Source of the DNA: Phytophthora colocasiae
Taxonomy: Eukaryota > Oomycota > Peronosporomycetes > Peronosporales > Peronosporaceae
Assembly: GCA_018806915.1 (NCBI GenBank)
Contig: JAGKQI010000044.1
Location: 1-64,000, forward strand
Direction: 5' to 3'
DNA length: 64,000 bases
Numbering within the stretch: position 1 is the first letter of the stretch; each line of letters starts with the position of its first letter. Made by a program: the position numbers and the translations under genes. This document shows, piece after piece, positions 31,290 through 42,528 of this stretch. A model generated the notes under the pieces. It ran no database searches. It was not told the origin of the DNA and saw nothing but the letters and a program-made list of their open reading frames with translations.

Positions 31290-33428
31290 TTAAAGAAGCA
31301 ATCGTCGGAGCCCCCTCACCATGAACTCGCGTTGGCTTGGAGCCTCCATTACAAGATCGAGCGTTCGCCAGGGACAAATAATGGAAAGACAGAGCTCCGG
31401 CCGTGGCAAGGGCTTGGAATCCTTGTGGGAAAGGGACGCGTTTGTCGTATGACCCTCCCGGATTTCCTTGATTTCACGAAGCGGAATGGCACGTCCGGCT
31501 GTACCATTTTTACTGTTGCGAGCAGTCCAGGTGATACTTTCCTCCATGAAATTTAGGGTCAAGGATGTGGAGTGGGGCACTGTGGATTCCTTGTAGCCAT
31601 ATTTGACAACCTGGAAGCCACGAGCCAATAACTCCGCGAATCCTAGAGCCTCACAGTCCTCGATTCGAGCACACTCAAACTCTTCCGGAGTAGTTCTGGC
31701 GCTGGTCGCCCCTTCCTATCATCGTCCTCATTAAAACCAAGGGTGGCACAGTAAATCTTCGGCGGATATGCGCTCACCCACGTCAGTCTTCAGCATTTTC
31801 AATAGCGCGTCTTGTGCCAAGGGGCTCACGATTTGCCACTGCACGCTCGAGGGCCTCAGACAGCTCATATCGCGCACGTCTATTCCTGTAGGAAAGTGGT
31901 CCATGCACTGCAAGGCGGCTGCAGACTCCACACTAAATGGGAACGAGCCGAAGAGCAGGACGTACAGCACGATGCCAAGGCTGAAGACATCTGACTTCAG
32001 GCCGTATGGCTGGCCGCAAAGCAATTCAGGGGCTGCATACTCCAGCGTTCCACAACTGTTCTTGAGCGTGGTTGTCGACTGCGCAAGTTCCTTCGCCAGC
32101 CCAAAATCTGCGATCTTCACCATGTTTCCGTGAAGCAGAATGTTTTCCGGTTTAATATCGCGATGAAGTACACAACGACGATGTAAATACGCGAGACCTT
32201 CAACTACTTGACGAATGATGCGTCGAGCCTCAGGTTCCTGGAGACGTTGTCGTTCTATGAGTAAGTCACATAAGTCCCCGTCCTTCAAATAATCCATAAC
32301 GACGTAGTGGAGATTCGTATCACGCTGGTACACGCCTTCAAGACTGACGACGTTCGGGTGTGATAAAGTGCGAAGCAGTCGCTCTTCTTCTTCCAATGCC
32401 TGCGATATCTTACAGCATTTAACAGCACAAACTTGACCAGTCATGCGATTCACCGCACGATGAACGATCGAGAATGAGCCTTCGCCGATCTCTTTCATCA
32501 GCAAGTACTTTTTTGAGAATGCTTCAAATGTCTCCACTTTTACCAAGCTGTTATCCATGGGCAGAATGTCGGGTATCACTGTAGAGCTTCTGTTTCGATC
32601 ATTTAGATGTGGTGACGCTATTTCGTCGGTGCCTTCTTCACTTGGGCTTTTTACTTGGAACAGTTCCCGCTTACGCGCTTCAATCACGAATCGAAGACAC
32701 TCTGTCCATGCTGCGTGGTCTGCTTCGTCCTCTGCTTTCAAAACTAACGGCACTTCCACAGCTTTTGCTGCCTTCTGGTATCCAGTGATCTCAACATGGT
32801 TGAGAATAAGCGTTAACGACCCGGAGCTTGATGAGGTCCGAATAGGCCACGTTGTACTTGAAATACCATTACCGTTGCTGGACATCTGCTCTTGCATTTT
32901 ACCCCATTCCAATGTCGACTGACTCGTAAAATTCACCTCAAACAACGGAGTGGCAGAATCCTGCGTCTTGTAGCACACAAGTCCATGCTTTCTAATTCGA
33001 AAATATTTGCGTTTCCAGCCTTTAAGAAGCCCCGCGGCCTTAGGCACTCTCTGCTGCAAGTATCCGCCGTGATATCGTTTGCCACTCTCCTGTCTAGGAC
33101 TCAACGATCCCTGGTACAATAGCGGCCCGGATTTGTTCAGATCCAGATGTGGCATGTCCGTAGGAACAGGCAATTGCTGTACACGAGCGTCTCCTACGTC
33201 TTCAAAGTCTGAGGATCCCGTGGAACTGGCGCGTCGATCTCGTTGTGACGTGGACGCTGTGTCCTTCTCGAACATGGAGAAACAGGGTGACGTCGCACAC
33301 GTGGAGGTTTCCGACGTCGACGTCGGGGAGACCGAGTCCCTCCGCTGTTTGCCAGGTGTTAAAGGAGTCGTCGGCTCTGGTTCGTGGCACGGACTGAGCT
33401 GAGACTTGGTGACGTTGTGGTCCGCCAT
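31290..33428 (-). CDS. PH-domain protein kinase (CAMK-like) with C-terminal extension, one frame break
   Basis: From ATG 33428 the product has a Ser/Thr-rich N-terminus, then a pleckstrin-homology domain (GLLKGWKRKYFRIRKHGLVC ... DEADHAAWTECLRFVIE). A Ser/Thr kinase domain follows: glycine loop IGEGSFSIVHRA, VAIK-type CAVKCCK, HRD in VLHRDIKPENILL, DFG in IADFGLAKEL, and AAPELL. This frame stops at 31731 (CHPWF), but coding resemblance continues in another frame (TTPEEFECARIEDCEALGFA ... ITWTARNSKNGTAGRAIPLR ... FMVRGLRRLLL) to TAA at 31290. That tail is a second PH-like module, so a single indel near 31712-31733 is likely. PH domains direct membrane phosphoinositide binding, so the kinase may act at membranes. 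Substrates are unknown. Confidence 0.82.
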
Positions 33429-33956
33429 TAAGTCTGTCTTGTCTGGAAATAGCAACCGGATAAAAACTGTGGCTAACTTGTGGCTAAACCTGTGGGTTTA
33501 AATCAACACAACGACACTGAAAATTAGAGTGTGAACTGTGGCAAAGCTGGTAAAAAGTAAACATACAAATGGATAAGCCCGTGTGTCGTTCACTGGGGTT
33601 TTCTCGAAGTGAAGGCTTTGTTTCCGCACTATGCACAGTGGGTGTCCCACTGTACCACTACCGGCACACAACCCTTCACAAGATTATACAGTCTGTTGGA
33701 CATAGAAATCTAAGACAGATGTCCCTTCAGCTGGTATGCTATTTTGAAGGGTGCGCATCTCCATGCAAAACATTTGGCACTAAACCGAATTAGTGACAAA
33801 TGAAATGAGATGGACGGGCGTGACACCCACCGACGCTGCTAGAAGTCTTCAACACAGTTCTTCAAGCTGCGATGCAAAATGAATCGCAGCCATAGCAAAT
33901 AACTCGGAAGCATTATGGTCATTGTTTAGCACTTATGCAAAACCGACAATAAATGC
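33429..33956. other. Intergenic region between kinase and aldo-keto reductase genes
   Basis: A 74-codon plus-strand ORF (33569-33793) has no recognisable domain and is probably chance. The stretch GCACAGTGGGTGTCCCACTG near 33635 forms a short hairpin. The kinase promoter and the 3' UTR of the reductase lie here. Nothing else was seen. Confidence 0.4.
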
Positions 33957-34772
33957 TTACACAGCGTGGTCCTTGATAGGGTCCCAGCCCGTGACCAGGT
34001 ACTCGTCCAGAGCCGCCAGCTTAGCTACATGCGCGGGTGTCAGCTTGACGTTCACAGCCTCCAGGTTCGCCTTCTGACGCTCAGGGTTTACTGATTTTGG
34101 CAGCGTGATGAAGCCATTCGCCAGACTGAACGCGACAAGCACTTGAGCGGGAGTTGCTCCCACTTCGTTGGCAATTTCATTCACCAACGGATCCGAGAGT
34201 TTCACAGCTTTAGCCAGAGGCGAATACGCCTCCAGTAGAATATCATGCTCCTTCGAGTATTCCACCAGTGACGAACGCGTCAACCAGGGATGCAATTCCA
34301 CCTGGTTCACTGCAGGTTTAACCTTGGCAGTCTTCAAAAGCTTGTCAAGATGAGCTTCCCCAAAGTTCGACACACCAATGTCCTTGAGGATCCCCTGCTC
34401 CTGCAGTTCTTCCAAAGCACGCCACGTCTCGTCACGTGTAGCAGCATCACCAGGAGCATGAAGCAGGTAGAGGTCGATGTATCCAAGTCCGAGCTTCTCG
34501 TTGCTAGCCTTAGTCGTCTCCAGAGCCTTCTCATATCCCCAGTTCTGAACTGGTCACGAAAATCTCTTCACGGGGAATCCCCGAGTCCTTGACAGCACGA
34601 CCGACATCAGCTTCATTTTCGTAGTATTGGGCTGTGTCAATGTGGCGAGCTTGAGCGCCGACAGCACAGCGTTGTAGGTTTCGGCTCCTGGTTCCGACAG
34701 GTAGACACCCAATCCGATCATCGGCATCTTCGCTCCGCTTGGAAGTGTCTTGGTCGGGATGTTTGCAGTCAT
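33957..34772 (-). CDS. Aldo-keto reductase with two frame breaks
   Basis: It is an NADPH-dependent carbonyl reductase of the AKR superfamily. ATG 34772 opens [20 protein letters not shown] (strand with GLGVYLSEP). After a 1-nt shift at about 34640-34650 the frame has [18 protein letters not shown], containing the catalytic Asp and Tyr. After a second shift at 34539-34556 it reads [31 protein letters not shown] (catalytic His), [28 protein letters not shown] and [12 protein letters not shown] (cofactor binding). The end at TAA 33957 gives about 271 residues, usual for the family. The second lesion falls at the codon where the catalytic Lys is expected (VTSK in relatives, VTSS here), within a perfect 15-nt palindrome. 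A near-consensus oomycete start-site element lies 29 bp upstream. Confidence 0.8.
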
Positions 34773-34800
34773 GGTGAGTTCGAGTTGTGGGGCAGATTGG

Positions 34801-34814
34801 AAATTGAATAATGA
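34801..34814 (-). promoter_or_regulatory. Oomycete Inr/FPR-like core promoter of the reductase
   Basis: On the minus strand the bases match TCATTYYNCAWTTT at 13 of 14 positions (plus strand AAATTGAATAATGA). It lies 29 bp upstream of the ATG at 34772. The consensus is the oomycete initiator plus flanking promoter region; usage here is inferred. Confidence 0.6.
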
Positions 34815-35415
34815 GGACTTAAAAGTCCGCAGGATGTCGACTACATGCAGCTAAGCAGGGGTGCGGACTAATCCCGAGTACTGGAACAGGCATTCCGATA
34901 ATATCATTGAAATCCTAGTAGAGACCTTTACCGAAGTAAGATATTGATTAGAACGAGAGCGAACGAAAAGTCAATTATTGTGGGCATTGGTATTGTATTG
35001 GAAAATACCATGAACAGTACAAAGCTACGCGTTGACCGCCTTCGCAACCGTGCGTAAAAAAGTAGGAGCAGATTTGCTTGGTAGTGAAGGGGTTGTTGCT
35101 GTTAATGGGTGTTGGAATGAGGATTTATCTGGCGACGTTCACCAACAGCTCTGATTTGGTGGATACATCCACTTTGCAAGGCTGTCCACCACTGCAGTAG
35201 AAAAACAAAACCGGTAAACTCAACTACTGATCGTTTTTGTAAAAAAATAATATATTTCTCCAAAAATCGAGTCTTTAAAAATAAAGTATTATGGTTGAAA
35301 TATTGTATTGACCTTCCAATACAATCATTTTTTCGGAATGTAGCCGGAAATCGAGTACACATACCGGTTACCGACAATACCGCCAGCGCCGGCCGAAACC
35401 CGAGTTCACATCGGT
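34815..35415. other. AT-rich intergenic region
   Basis: No gene was recognised. A 107-codon minus-strand ORF (35102-35425) lacks domain signals. Runs such as TTGTAAAAAAATAATATATTTC and repeated TATTGTATTGG words suggest old transposon or intergenic sequence. Confidence 0.35.
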
Positions 35416-36004
35416 AGAATTCCAAGTACGATGGCAGAATTCGGAGTACAAAAAATTGGCGGGAAAAAAGTACCAGGGAAACCTGGCAGAATGCCGCTCA
35501 GCCATAACGAAGCATTCATTAATTTAACTCATTTATTGTTCGTAATACTGGGGTTTAAGCCCGCGTGCTCCGCACACGGAGCGTTAAACCGCCAGCCTAA
35601 GCCCGCTCCGGCTTCGCCTTCGCTTGATCCGTCGACAGCGCTGGGGTTTAAGCCCGTGTGCTTCGCACACGGAGCATTAAACCACCAGCCAGCGTTCTCC
35701 ACCGCGCTTGTCCTCTCTCTGCTGTCCTTTACTGCCCAGCTACGCGCTCCGCGCGATCCCAGCCACCCCTAGCAGCTCGCTACGCTCGCGAGTGCAGACC
35801 CTAAGCCCGCTCCGGCTTCGCCTTCGCTTGATCCATCGGCAGCGTTGCTAAGCCCGCGTGCTCCGCCGCGCTTGGCTTGTTCTCGAGTTGTTGTGAGCTA
35901 GTAAAACCGCAAAAGTACCGGTACGAACTGACCTCAATTCGTTTAGCAAAACCTCTCAAAGTCGGTTGGTGTACTCGGGATCCGGCCACTGGTACTCGGA
36001 ATTA
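35416..36004. repeat. Candidate MITE-like element with imperfect TIRs and GC-rich internal repeats
   Basis: The left end 35416-35450 and the reverse complement of 35970-36004 align at roughly three quarters identity (both contain AATTCC.AGTAC...GAGTACA). The interior holds a duplicated 50-bp block (35549 and 35640; CTGGGGTTTAAGCCCG...GTTAAACCGCCAGCC). A second repeated block (TAAGCCCGCTCCGGCTTCGC) starts at 35599 and 35801. There are also several short palindromes such as CTCGCTACGCTCGCGAG. No coding capacity was recognised. The borders are tentative. Confidence 0.5.
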
Positions 36005-36230
36005 ATCCCCTTCCAGCTAAGCAGAGCGTTGGTGCGTAATATAGTGACTACAGAATCTTCATTGCTGACGCACCAGATAACTATGATCAGCTACACTGGG
36101 GTGGTGCGTAAGCCAAATGGCTTTACAAGGTTATGGATGACGCACTTCCATTCACGAATGTTGGTATCTTTCAATGTCCTCCGAAACACTCCTCATTTGG
36201 TATGTACCGGAAAGTTTAATTAATACAATA

Positions 36231-36262
36231 CCACTAGTAGTGAACATCCCCACTAGTAGTGG
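36231..36262. repeat. 12-bp inverted repeat with 8-nt loop
   Basis: CCACTAGTAGTG (36231-36242) and CACTAGTAGTGG (36251-36262) are perfect reverse complements, each itself nearly palindromic. It lies about 190 bp upstream of the Crypton recombinase gene and could be an element end or recombination site; this is unproven. Confidence 0.6.
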
Positions 36263-36448
36263 TCCACTACAGATGCTTGCCTTTGCAGAGCAACGGTTTT
36301 CCGCCCAAATTTAAGTATTTTGTGGATATCTATTCTACAGTCATAGGGTTGTGACCACGGTCACTATTAGTTTTGTGACCGAGTATAAATAGCAATTTTC
36401 CAAAACAGTAAAAAAAAGCAATGCCAAGTGCAAAAGAAACTGGGAATC

Positions 36449-37866
36449 ATGTCCGAGCAGCAGTCCTGCCGTAATATCAATGGTACGAATACGACTTCAA
36501 TTCACTTCCAGATGTGGTCTAACTTAGGTCGTTCGTGATACGAATGCACAGGAGTAATTACCCACCCAGCATCAAGTGCCGCTGCGCTGTTGGCTGCACA
36601 CAACGAACAGGCCATTCAACTTGCACTACAGGAAAAAGAAGCCGTACTTCGTGCTCATGCTACGAGAAATTCTCAAAGACCTAACGCTACAACACTTCTC
36701 TACTCTCCAAAAGCGCTCGAGTTTCTTGAATGGATGAAGAGCAAAGGCTATAGCGACGAGCTAGTCAACGAGTCAAAGATGGTGCTGTTTCTCTCGTCAA
36801 TACAGAACCGTCATGTCCGAAAACGCGGAAGGAAACGTAAATCTGATACTGGATGTACGTCTTCAGATTCTGGTGATACGTCTACACGTAGCGACGCTGA
36901 TGTTGGTGCTGTAATCGGTCATTCGACCCTAGCTGCGTATGTTAACGCAATAATGGATTTGTGGAGGCTGCAATTTAGTTTAGGAACGAATATCCGTCAA
37001 CCGGTTCGGCCAAATACTGTCAAAGAGCTGCTAAAGCAAAAAAAGTGGCTACGGTACAACATGAAGCTGACACATTTCAAGATGCTGGTGAAAAGACAAT
37101 GGTGGATGCAACGTTCAGTGAATCGGCAGTTCAAAGAATAGTAGATGAAATGTTCAATTGCGGCACCGAAGAAGGGCTTCGTCATCGTGCAGATGTTTTG
37201 CTCTCGTTGGGTTTGTCATCTCGTGGAGACAACATACGACGCTTGTGCTTACTCCTCATATCGGCCTCATTGTCTACGAAAACGAAGGTGTATGTGGTGC
37301 CAGTCTACTGCGTTCTGTGTGAGAAATCAAAGAAAAATCAGTACGGAAACGTCGAAGAGACTGCTTTGATGAGACACAAAAATGTAGAACGCTGTCCATT
37401 TAGCGCGTTGGCTCTCTACTTTTTTCATCGGTGGCATGTTGGCGACGAGCCCTGGCCAGACTTCAGTAAACGAGAACACTGGTACCCAATCTTCGTGCTA
37501 AAAGGCGCGGGACCCACGATCCAATCGACGTACCCTCAGCAGTACTCAGCATTGAAAGCGATATATAGTTTAATTGGTGTCCAAAGCACAATCAAAACCC
37601 AACTAGGCCGAAAGCAAGCTGCAACTGCTGAATCAGGCGGTGCATCAGCCGAATCCGTCGATAAACAAGGTCACTGGGCAACAAAGAGCAGGAATGGAGC
37701 TTATGCAAATGTGCTCTGCACCTCAATGCTGCACGTTGTGAAAATCGCTTACACAAAACATACTGAAGCTAAACACACACAAAAACCACCGTTAATTTAC
37801 AGTAGTAGCAATTGTCAAACTGTACTCTTACTTGGATCGTCCATGGCGGTTGTGTCTCGGCTGTAG
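36449..37866 (+). CDS. Crypton-type tyrosine recombinase, one frame break in a poly-A run
   Basis: Exon 1 36449-36482 (ATG in MSEQQSCRNIN) and exon 2 from 36552 are joined across a 69-bp GT-AG intron (AAT-G|GA-GTA). The first part (residues to about 200) is a helical DNA-binding-like region with a basic RKRGRKRKS stretch. The frame changes at a seven-A run (37038-37044); one more A would restore it. The C-terminal half has the Crypton/GCR1-like signature: MRHKNVERCPFSALALYFFH, LSLGLSSRGDNIRRLCL (catalytic Arg), KTQLGRKQA, and GHWATKSRNGAYAN (candidate Tyr nucleophile). In relatives I expect KTHxxRK, so the catalytic His appears replaced by Gln. It would cut and rejoin DNA as a YR transposase if functional. 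Confidence 0.72.
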
Positions 37867-38045
37867 TTGCTGCTGTAGTCTTCTCCCTGACTGCCATCTC
37901 CTAACACACACAAGGTCATCGTTAATTCACAGTTGTAGCAATAGACACAACGTACGCTTACTTGGAACGTCCAGGGAAATTGTGGCTGGGCTATACGGGG
38001 TCATCTTCCTGCTGTAGTATTCTCCCTGGCTGGCATCACACCGTC
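37790..38045. repeat. Diverged tandem duplication, period about 128 bp
   Basis: Units beginning GTTAATTTACAGTAGTAGCA (37792) and GTTAATTCACAGTTGTAGCA (37920) share landmarks CTTACTTGG.(T/A)CGTCCA and GCTGTAGT.TTCTCCCTG. They span the recombinase C-terminus and 3' flank, so part of the ORF end may be repeat-derived. Confidence 0.65.
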
Positions 38046-38390
38046 TTGTTGGTTAGCACGTTCACCTGCGCTCTTTTGTTGAGGGCGATTAGCAGTCTGT
38101 TCACACCTCCTTGCTCTACGACGTCTTATAGTTGGCACGAAGAAGCGATACAGAACAGCTCTTGTAAGGTTCTGCACTGACGGTGGCACCTTATTGCGTC
38201 GAAGTGATTGTTGGAGATGAGAGGACTGCCTGTTATTATTTTTTATCTCAAGAATGGAATAATTATCTCGAATAATTTTGTGACTTGGGTGTGACCGGGC
38301 ACTACTAGACTCGCTGTTTGTATTCCCTGGTCATGACCAAAAAATTGATATTTCAATTGAGCAATTAACACGTAGTCGCTTTGGGTGGCC

Positions 38391-41083
38391 ATGTCGACAA
38401 AGTCTCTGCTGCCAACTCACAAGCTACAATGCTTCTCGGTTGCCTGCCTTGGTAAGGATTTATTTCTGTTCTGTGGATATCCTCACTCCACAATGACTTA
38501 ATCTGTAGACATGCCCCACCTTGAATTTGGTGACAAAGCTGTTCTGCCTCCGGTATGTGACCATTGTTAATTAAGATCCTACCCATTCGTCTGACTCGAG
38601 ATGAACAGAAAATCCTGCTTGAACTGCAACGTGTAAAAGTCCCAAATCCTTTCCTCTTTTCGGTACGTGAATGGATCTCGAGTCGAAAGGCACAATGCAA
38701 CGAGTTACCGTGAAGTAATTAGCAGTTCGGTTTGGCCAGGTTCAAGCTACGGATGTCGATCTTCAATTAGAGGGAGAATTGGGCGTGTGCTCGAGTCAAT
38801 ACTGTTCTGTACAAGAATTTAGTGCCCCAGACGGACAAGTTTTTCTTCCCTACTGGCTCATGCAGAACTTAGGAGTTTCTGAAGGTGGCTCAGTGGTGAT
38901 GACAAGTATTATCAATCTTCCTCGTGGCATTTACTGCCGATTTCAACCAGAGACCATGAGTTTTCTTGATCTCGCGGCGGATATCGGCCCAAAGGTAAGT
39001 TCGGAAAACGATGCCAAGCATCTCCAGTATTTTTGTTGATTAATTCGTAGTAGCTGTTGATGGAAACAGCATTGCGAAGATATTCAGTCTTGAGTGAAGA
39101 CTCGACAATTGTGATTGAATACAGAGATACACGGTATTACGTTCGAGTGGTAGAGTTGAAACCTGCATCAGTAGTTAGTTTGTGTGGCGACGTCGACTTG
39201 GAGACGGACTTTATGCCCCCAGATGTAAGTGAAACTGCGTTCTCCTACAGTTTAAAGGCCCGTATTGACTGGTGGCTACTAGGGGTTTAATCCAAAGCGT
39301 CCATCGACAGGGAAATCCAGCATCAAGCCGTATACACCAGATCCAAGCACTGCTAACGACGAATCAAGGGTGTTTTCAAACAATAGCTCGATCCCTGCAC
39401 CAGTCTACGGAAGGAGATTGAAAGACGGTGGTTATGTGGAGAGCACAATTATCACTCCTACTGGAAATTCCACTCCTGTACGTGAGCAATTAACACTCAA
39501 ATTGCACATGAATACGATACAGAGGGCTCAGCAAAGTGTCCGAGACAAGCAGAAAATGACTTTAAGAACCGAATCTGTCTCTGTAATAGCAGAGGCAGAC
39601 AGTTCTTCACCTGTTGCAGCTCAACTTCGCTCTGCTCAAAGAGCCTTCTCGACTCCTGGATATCCTCTTGGCAGTGTAATACCTGTACAACCAAGCAAGC
39701 TCGATGAAGTGGCAACATTGGCGATTGGCCAAACAATCTTTCGTGACACTGATCGCAAATGTGAATTATGTCTTGCTAATGTTTCAATGACAAACATGGA
39801 ACTACACAGTCTAAGGTGTGCCAAGAACACAGTGTATCACAAGGTACGCAATAGACTCGTAATCCGTAGTGCATGTTGGAAAACTAATTCTCGGTTTGGT
39901 ACAGTTTGAATGCTCAATTTGCCATGAAGAAGTCTTACGCGTACATGAAAATCAACATCAACACTGTCCTCACTGCAGTGAATTATACGAAAGCATTGAA
40001 GCATTAGCCGCTCACCACCGTGACGAACACACTGCTTCCTTTAAATGCTCGCCTTGTGGAACAGTTTTCACTCGTTCAGGTTTGCAAAATCACCTTGACA
40101 ATAGCCATTGTGATCATGTCTGGATGCCTGTAAGGTTTCTCTTCCCTTATTTGATTTATGAGGATACTTGACACTCTTTTTGTTTGGTTGTAGTGTCCAT
40201 TATGCGGATTATCGTTCAAAAAGAAAGATTTAACTCAACATTCCAGCATGTGCTCCAATCGAACCGACCGTTGTCCTGTAAGAAAACAAAAAACACGAAA
40301 TGCCCACAAAACTTTGCAGCTAATCTAACGTTGTTACAGTTTTGCAAGTTGTACGTTAAAATCACAGAGTTCGACACACATCAAGAAGAATGCACGACGT
40401 TCACTCAGCCAGAAGTTACAACAGATAGCTCTGATCCAACTTTATCAACCTCACCCCGAAGAAAAGCTTCAAGTCAAAACGCAGTCGAGTGCGCATACTG
40501 TTTACAAGGAGGATTCTCTGACATCACAGCTGTAGAGCGCCACGTTCTTCATGGCTGTCGAATTGCCAGATCTTTCGCCATTGACACCGTTCAAGACGGA
40601 AAATCCAACCAAAAAGAAGTTAAAGCTCAAAGTTCTGGAGCCGATCGTGACGAAATCCCCCGTCCTCTTCTTGCACAAGGCCGCATGCGACGCAAAGGTG
40701 ACTTCAGCGTTCTCAGGGGTACATCTTCACAGACACGGGTTACGCCACCAACTAGCAACAACCAATTGAATCACCTGTTCGGACGTACTTCTTCGGCATC
40801 ACTCGGTCCGTCAACAGTTCTACCTCAAGCACGGGCAGAACTCCAAGCTGGAAAACAACGCAAAACCAAGCCTAGACCGAATCCACAACTTCGAGCATTG
40901 CCAAAACGGACATCAATGTTAGTCGAAGATCCAGAAGCTAAAACCAGTTCTGTTTTTGCAGGTTTGTGCATTTCCAGTGCTGGTGGCACATCGTTGGCTG
41001 CTCCTGCTCAATCACGAGCAAAAACTCGAGTTAGAGGACGTCATACAGGTAAAGGTCCAAGTCACCTTGACAAGTTGCTGTAG
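38391..41083 (+). CDS. UFD1-domain protein with C-terminal zinc fingers (PRLI-interacting factor K-like), nine exons
   Basis: UFD1 domains act with CDC48/p97 in ubiquitin-dependent degradation. Exons: 38391-38451, 38509-38552, 38609-38662, 38740-38994, 39054-39224, 39283-39843, 39905-40129, 40194-40277 and 40340-41083. All have GT-AG introns of 57-77 bp, in frame. The UFD1 fold is visible as PDGQVFLPYWLMQNLGVSEG, NLPRGIYCRFQPETMSFLDL, METALRRYSVLSEDSTIVIE and VDLETDFMPPDGFNPKRPS. After a Ser-rich linker come a series of Cys/His fingers: CELCLANVSMTNMELHSLRC, CSICHEEVLRVHENQH, CPHCSELYESIEALAAHH, CSPCGTVFTRSGLQNHL, CPLCGLSFKKKDLTQH and ECAYCLQGGFSDITAVERH. This UFD1-plus-fingers architecture is known from plant PRLI-interacting factor K. 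The basic C-terminal tail is disordered. The start ATG is supported by the short first exons reproducing the UFD1 N-terminus. Confidence 0.88.
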
Positions 41084-41193
41084 AGGGTACATGTTGAAGT
41101 TTGGGTTACATGTTTGGGTTACACGCATATTAATATCTTCCAATCACATGTGTACACTTTCTTTTTCCTCATTCTTATTCGTCCAAATATTTT

Positions 41194-41204
41194 TTTTGGC
41201 GGGA
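41194..41204 (+). promoter_or_regulatory. E2F-like site upstream of PCNA (distal)
   Basis: TTTTGGCGGGA matches the E2F/DP consensus TTTSSCGC-type core and lies about 200 bp upstream of the PCNA start codon. PCNA is a classical E2F target in animals and plants; binding here is inferred. Confidence 0.6.
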
Positions 41205-41273
41205 GAGTTTTCACCCCTTCGCTTTTCAATACAAATGCAAGTGTTTCATCCTCATGTCCTCTGTCCCACTGCC

Positions 41274-41287
41274 TTTTCGCGCCAAAA
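41274..41287 (+). promoter_or_regulatory. E2F-like palindromic site upstream of PCNA (proximal)
   Basis: TTTTCGCGCCAAAA contains TTTCGCGCCAAA, a near-ideal E2F consensus that reads as a site on both strands. It lies about 115 bp upstream of ATG 41403. With the distal site it suggests S-phase control. Confidence 0.68.
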
Positions 41288-41387
41288 TCCTTCCAACTCC
41301 GACACCAACCAAAAGCGTAGCTAACAGTCGGCAATTTGCCTCACCAGGTGCACAGGTTTCACAGCTCACAGGCCCCTTTCGCTTTAA

Positions 41388-42273
<886 letters not shown>

Positions 42274-42528
42274 GCAAAATGCCTGAACTGCTGGGGGGTG
42301 ATGGAAAATTGCGTTGCCAACCATGTTTAGAAACACATTTGCTTTTTTCGTTGTAGTTGCATAGAATTATGCGGGCTTGACCGAAGTTAGGAACCAGAAA
42401 ACAATCGTATCAAGCTTTATTTCCTACGTCGAAGTAAGCAATTCCTTTTGAACTTGATGATTGCATGTTTGCTATTGCTATCTAAGTTTTGCGAATGGAT
42501 GCACTGGATTCCCTGGGACGCTCACGAG

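Noticed and set aside
35549..35700. CRISPR-like array
   Set aside because: Only two imperfect units with no regular unique spacers; the organism is eukaryotic.
36549..36620. Crypton ORF starting at a TTG near 36590
   Set aside because: An upstream ATG exon at 36449 joins in frame across a good GT-AG intron, so the non-ATG start is unnecessary.
38553..38575. A 23-nt intron in the UFD1 gene ending at AAG 38575
   Set aside because: Too short; the CAG at 38606-38608 gives a 56-nt intron with a CTGAC branch-like motif and the same frame.
40551..40769. Alternative plus frame (SPLTPFKTENPTKKKLKLKV) as the real end of the UFD1 gene
   Set aside because: The finger-containing frame continues uninterrupted to a stop at 41083; the alternative would need an additional frameshift.
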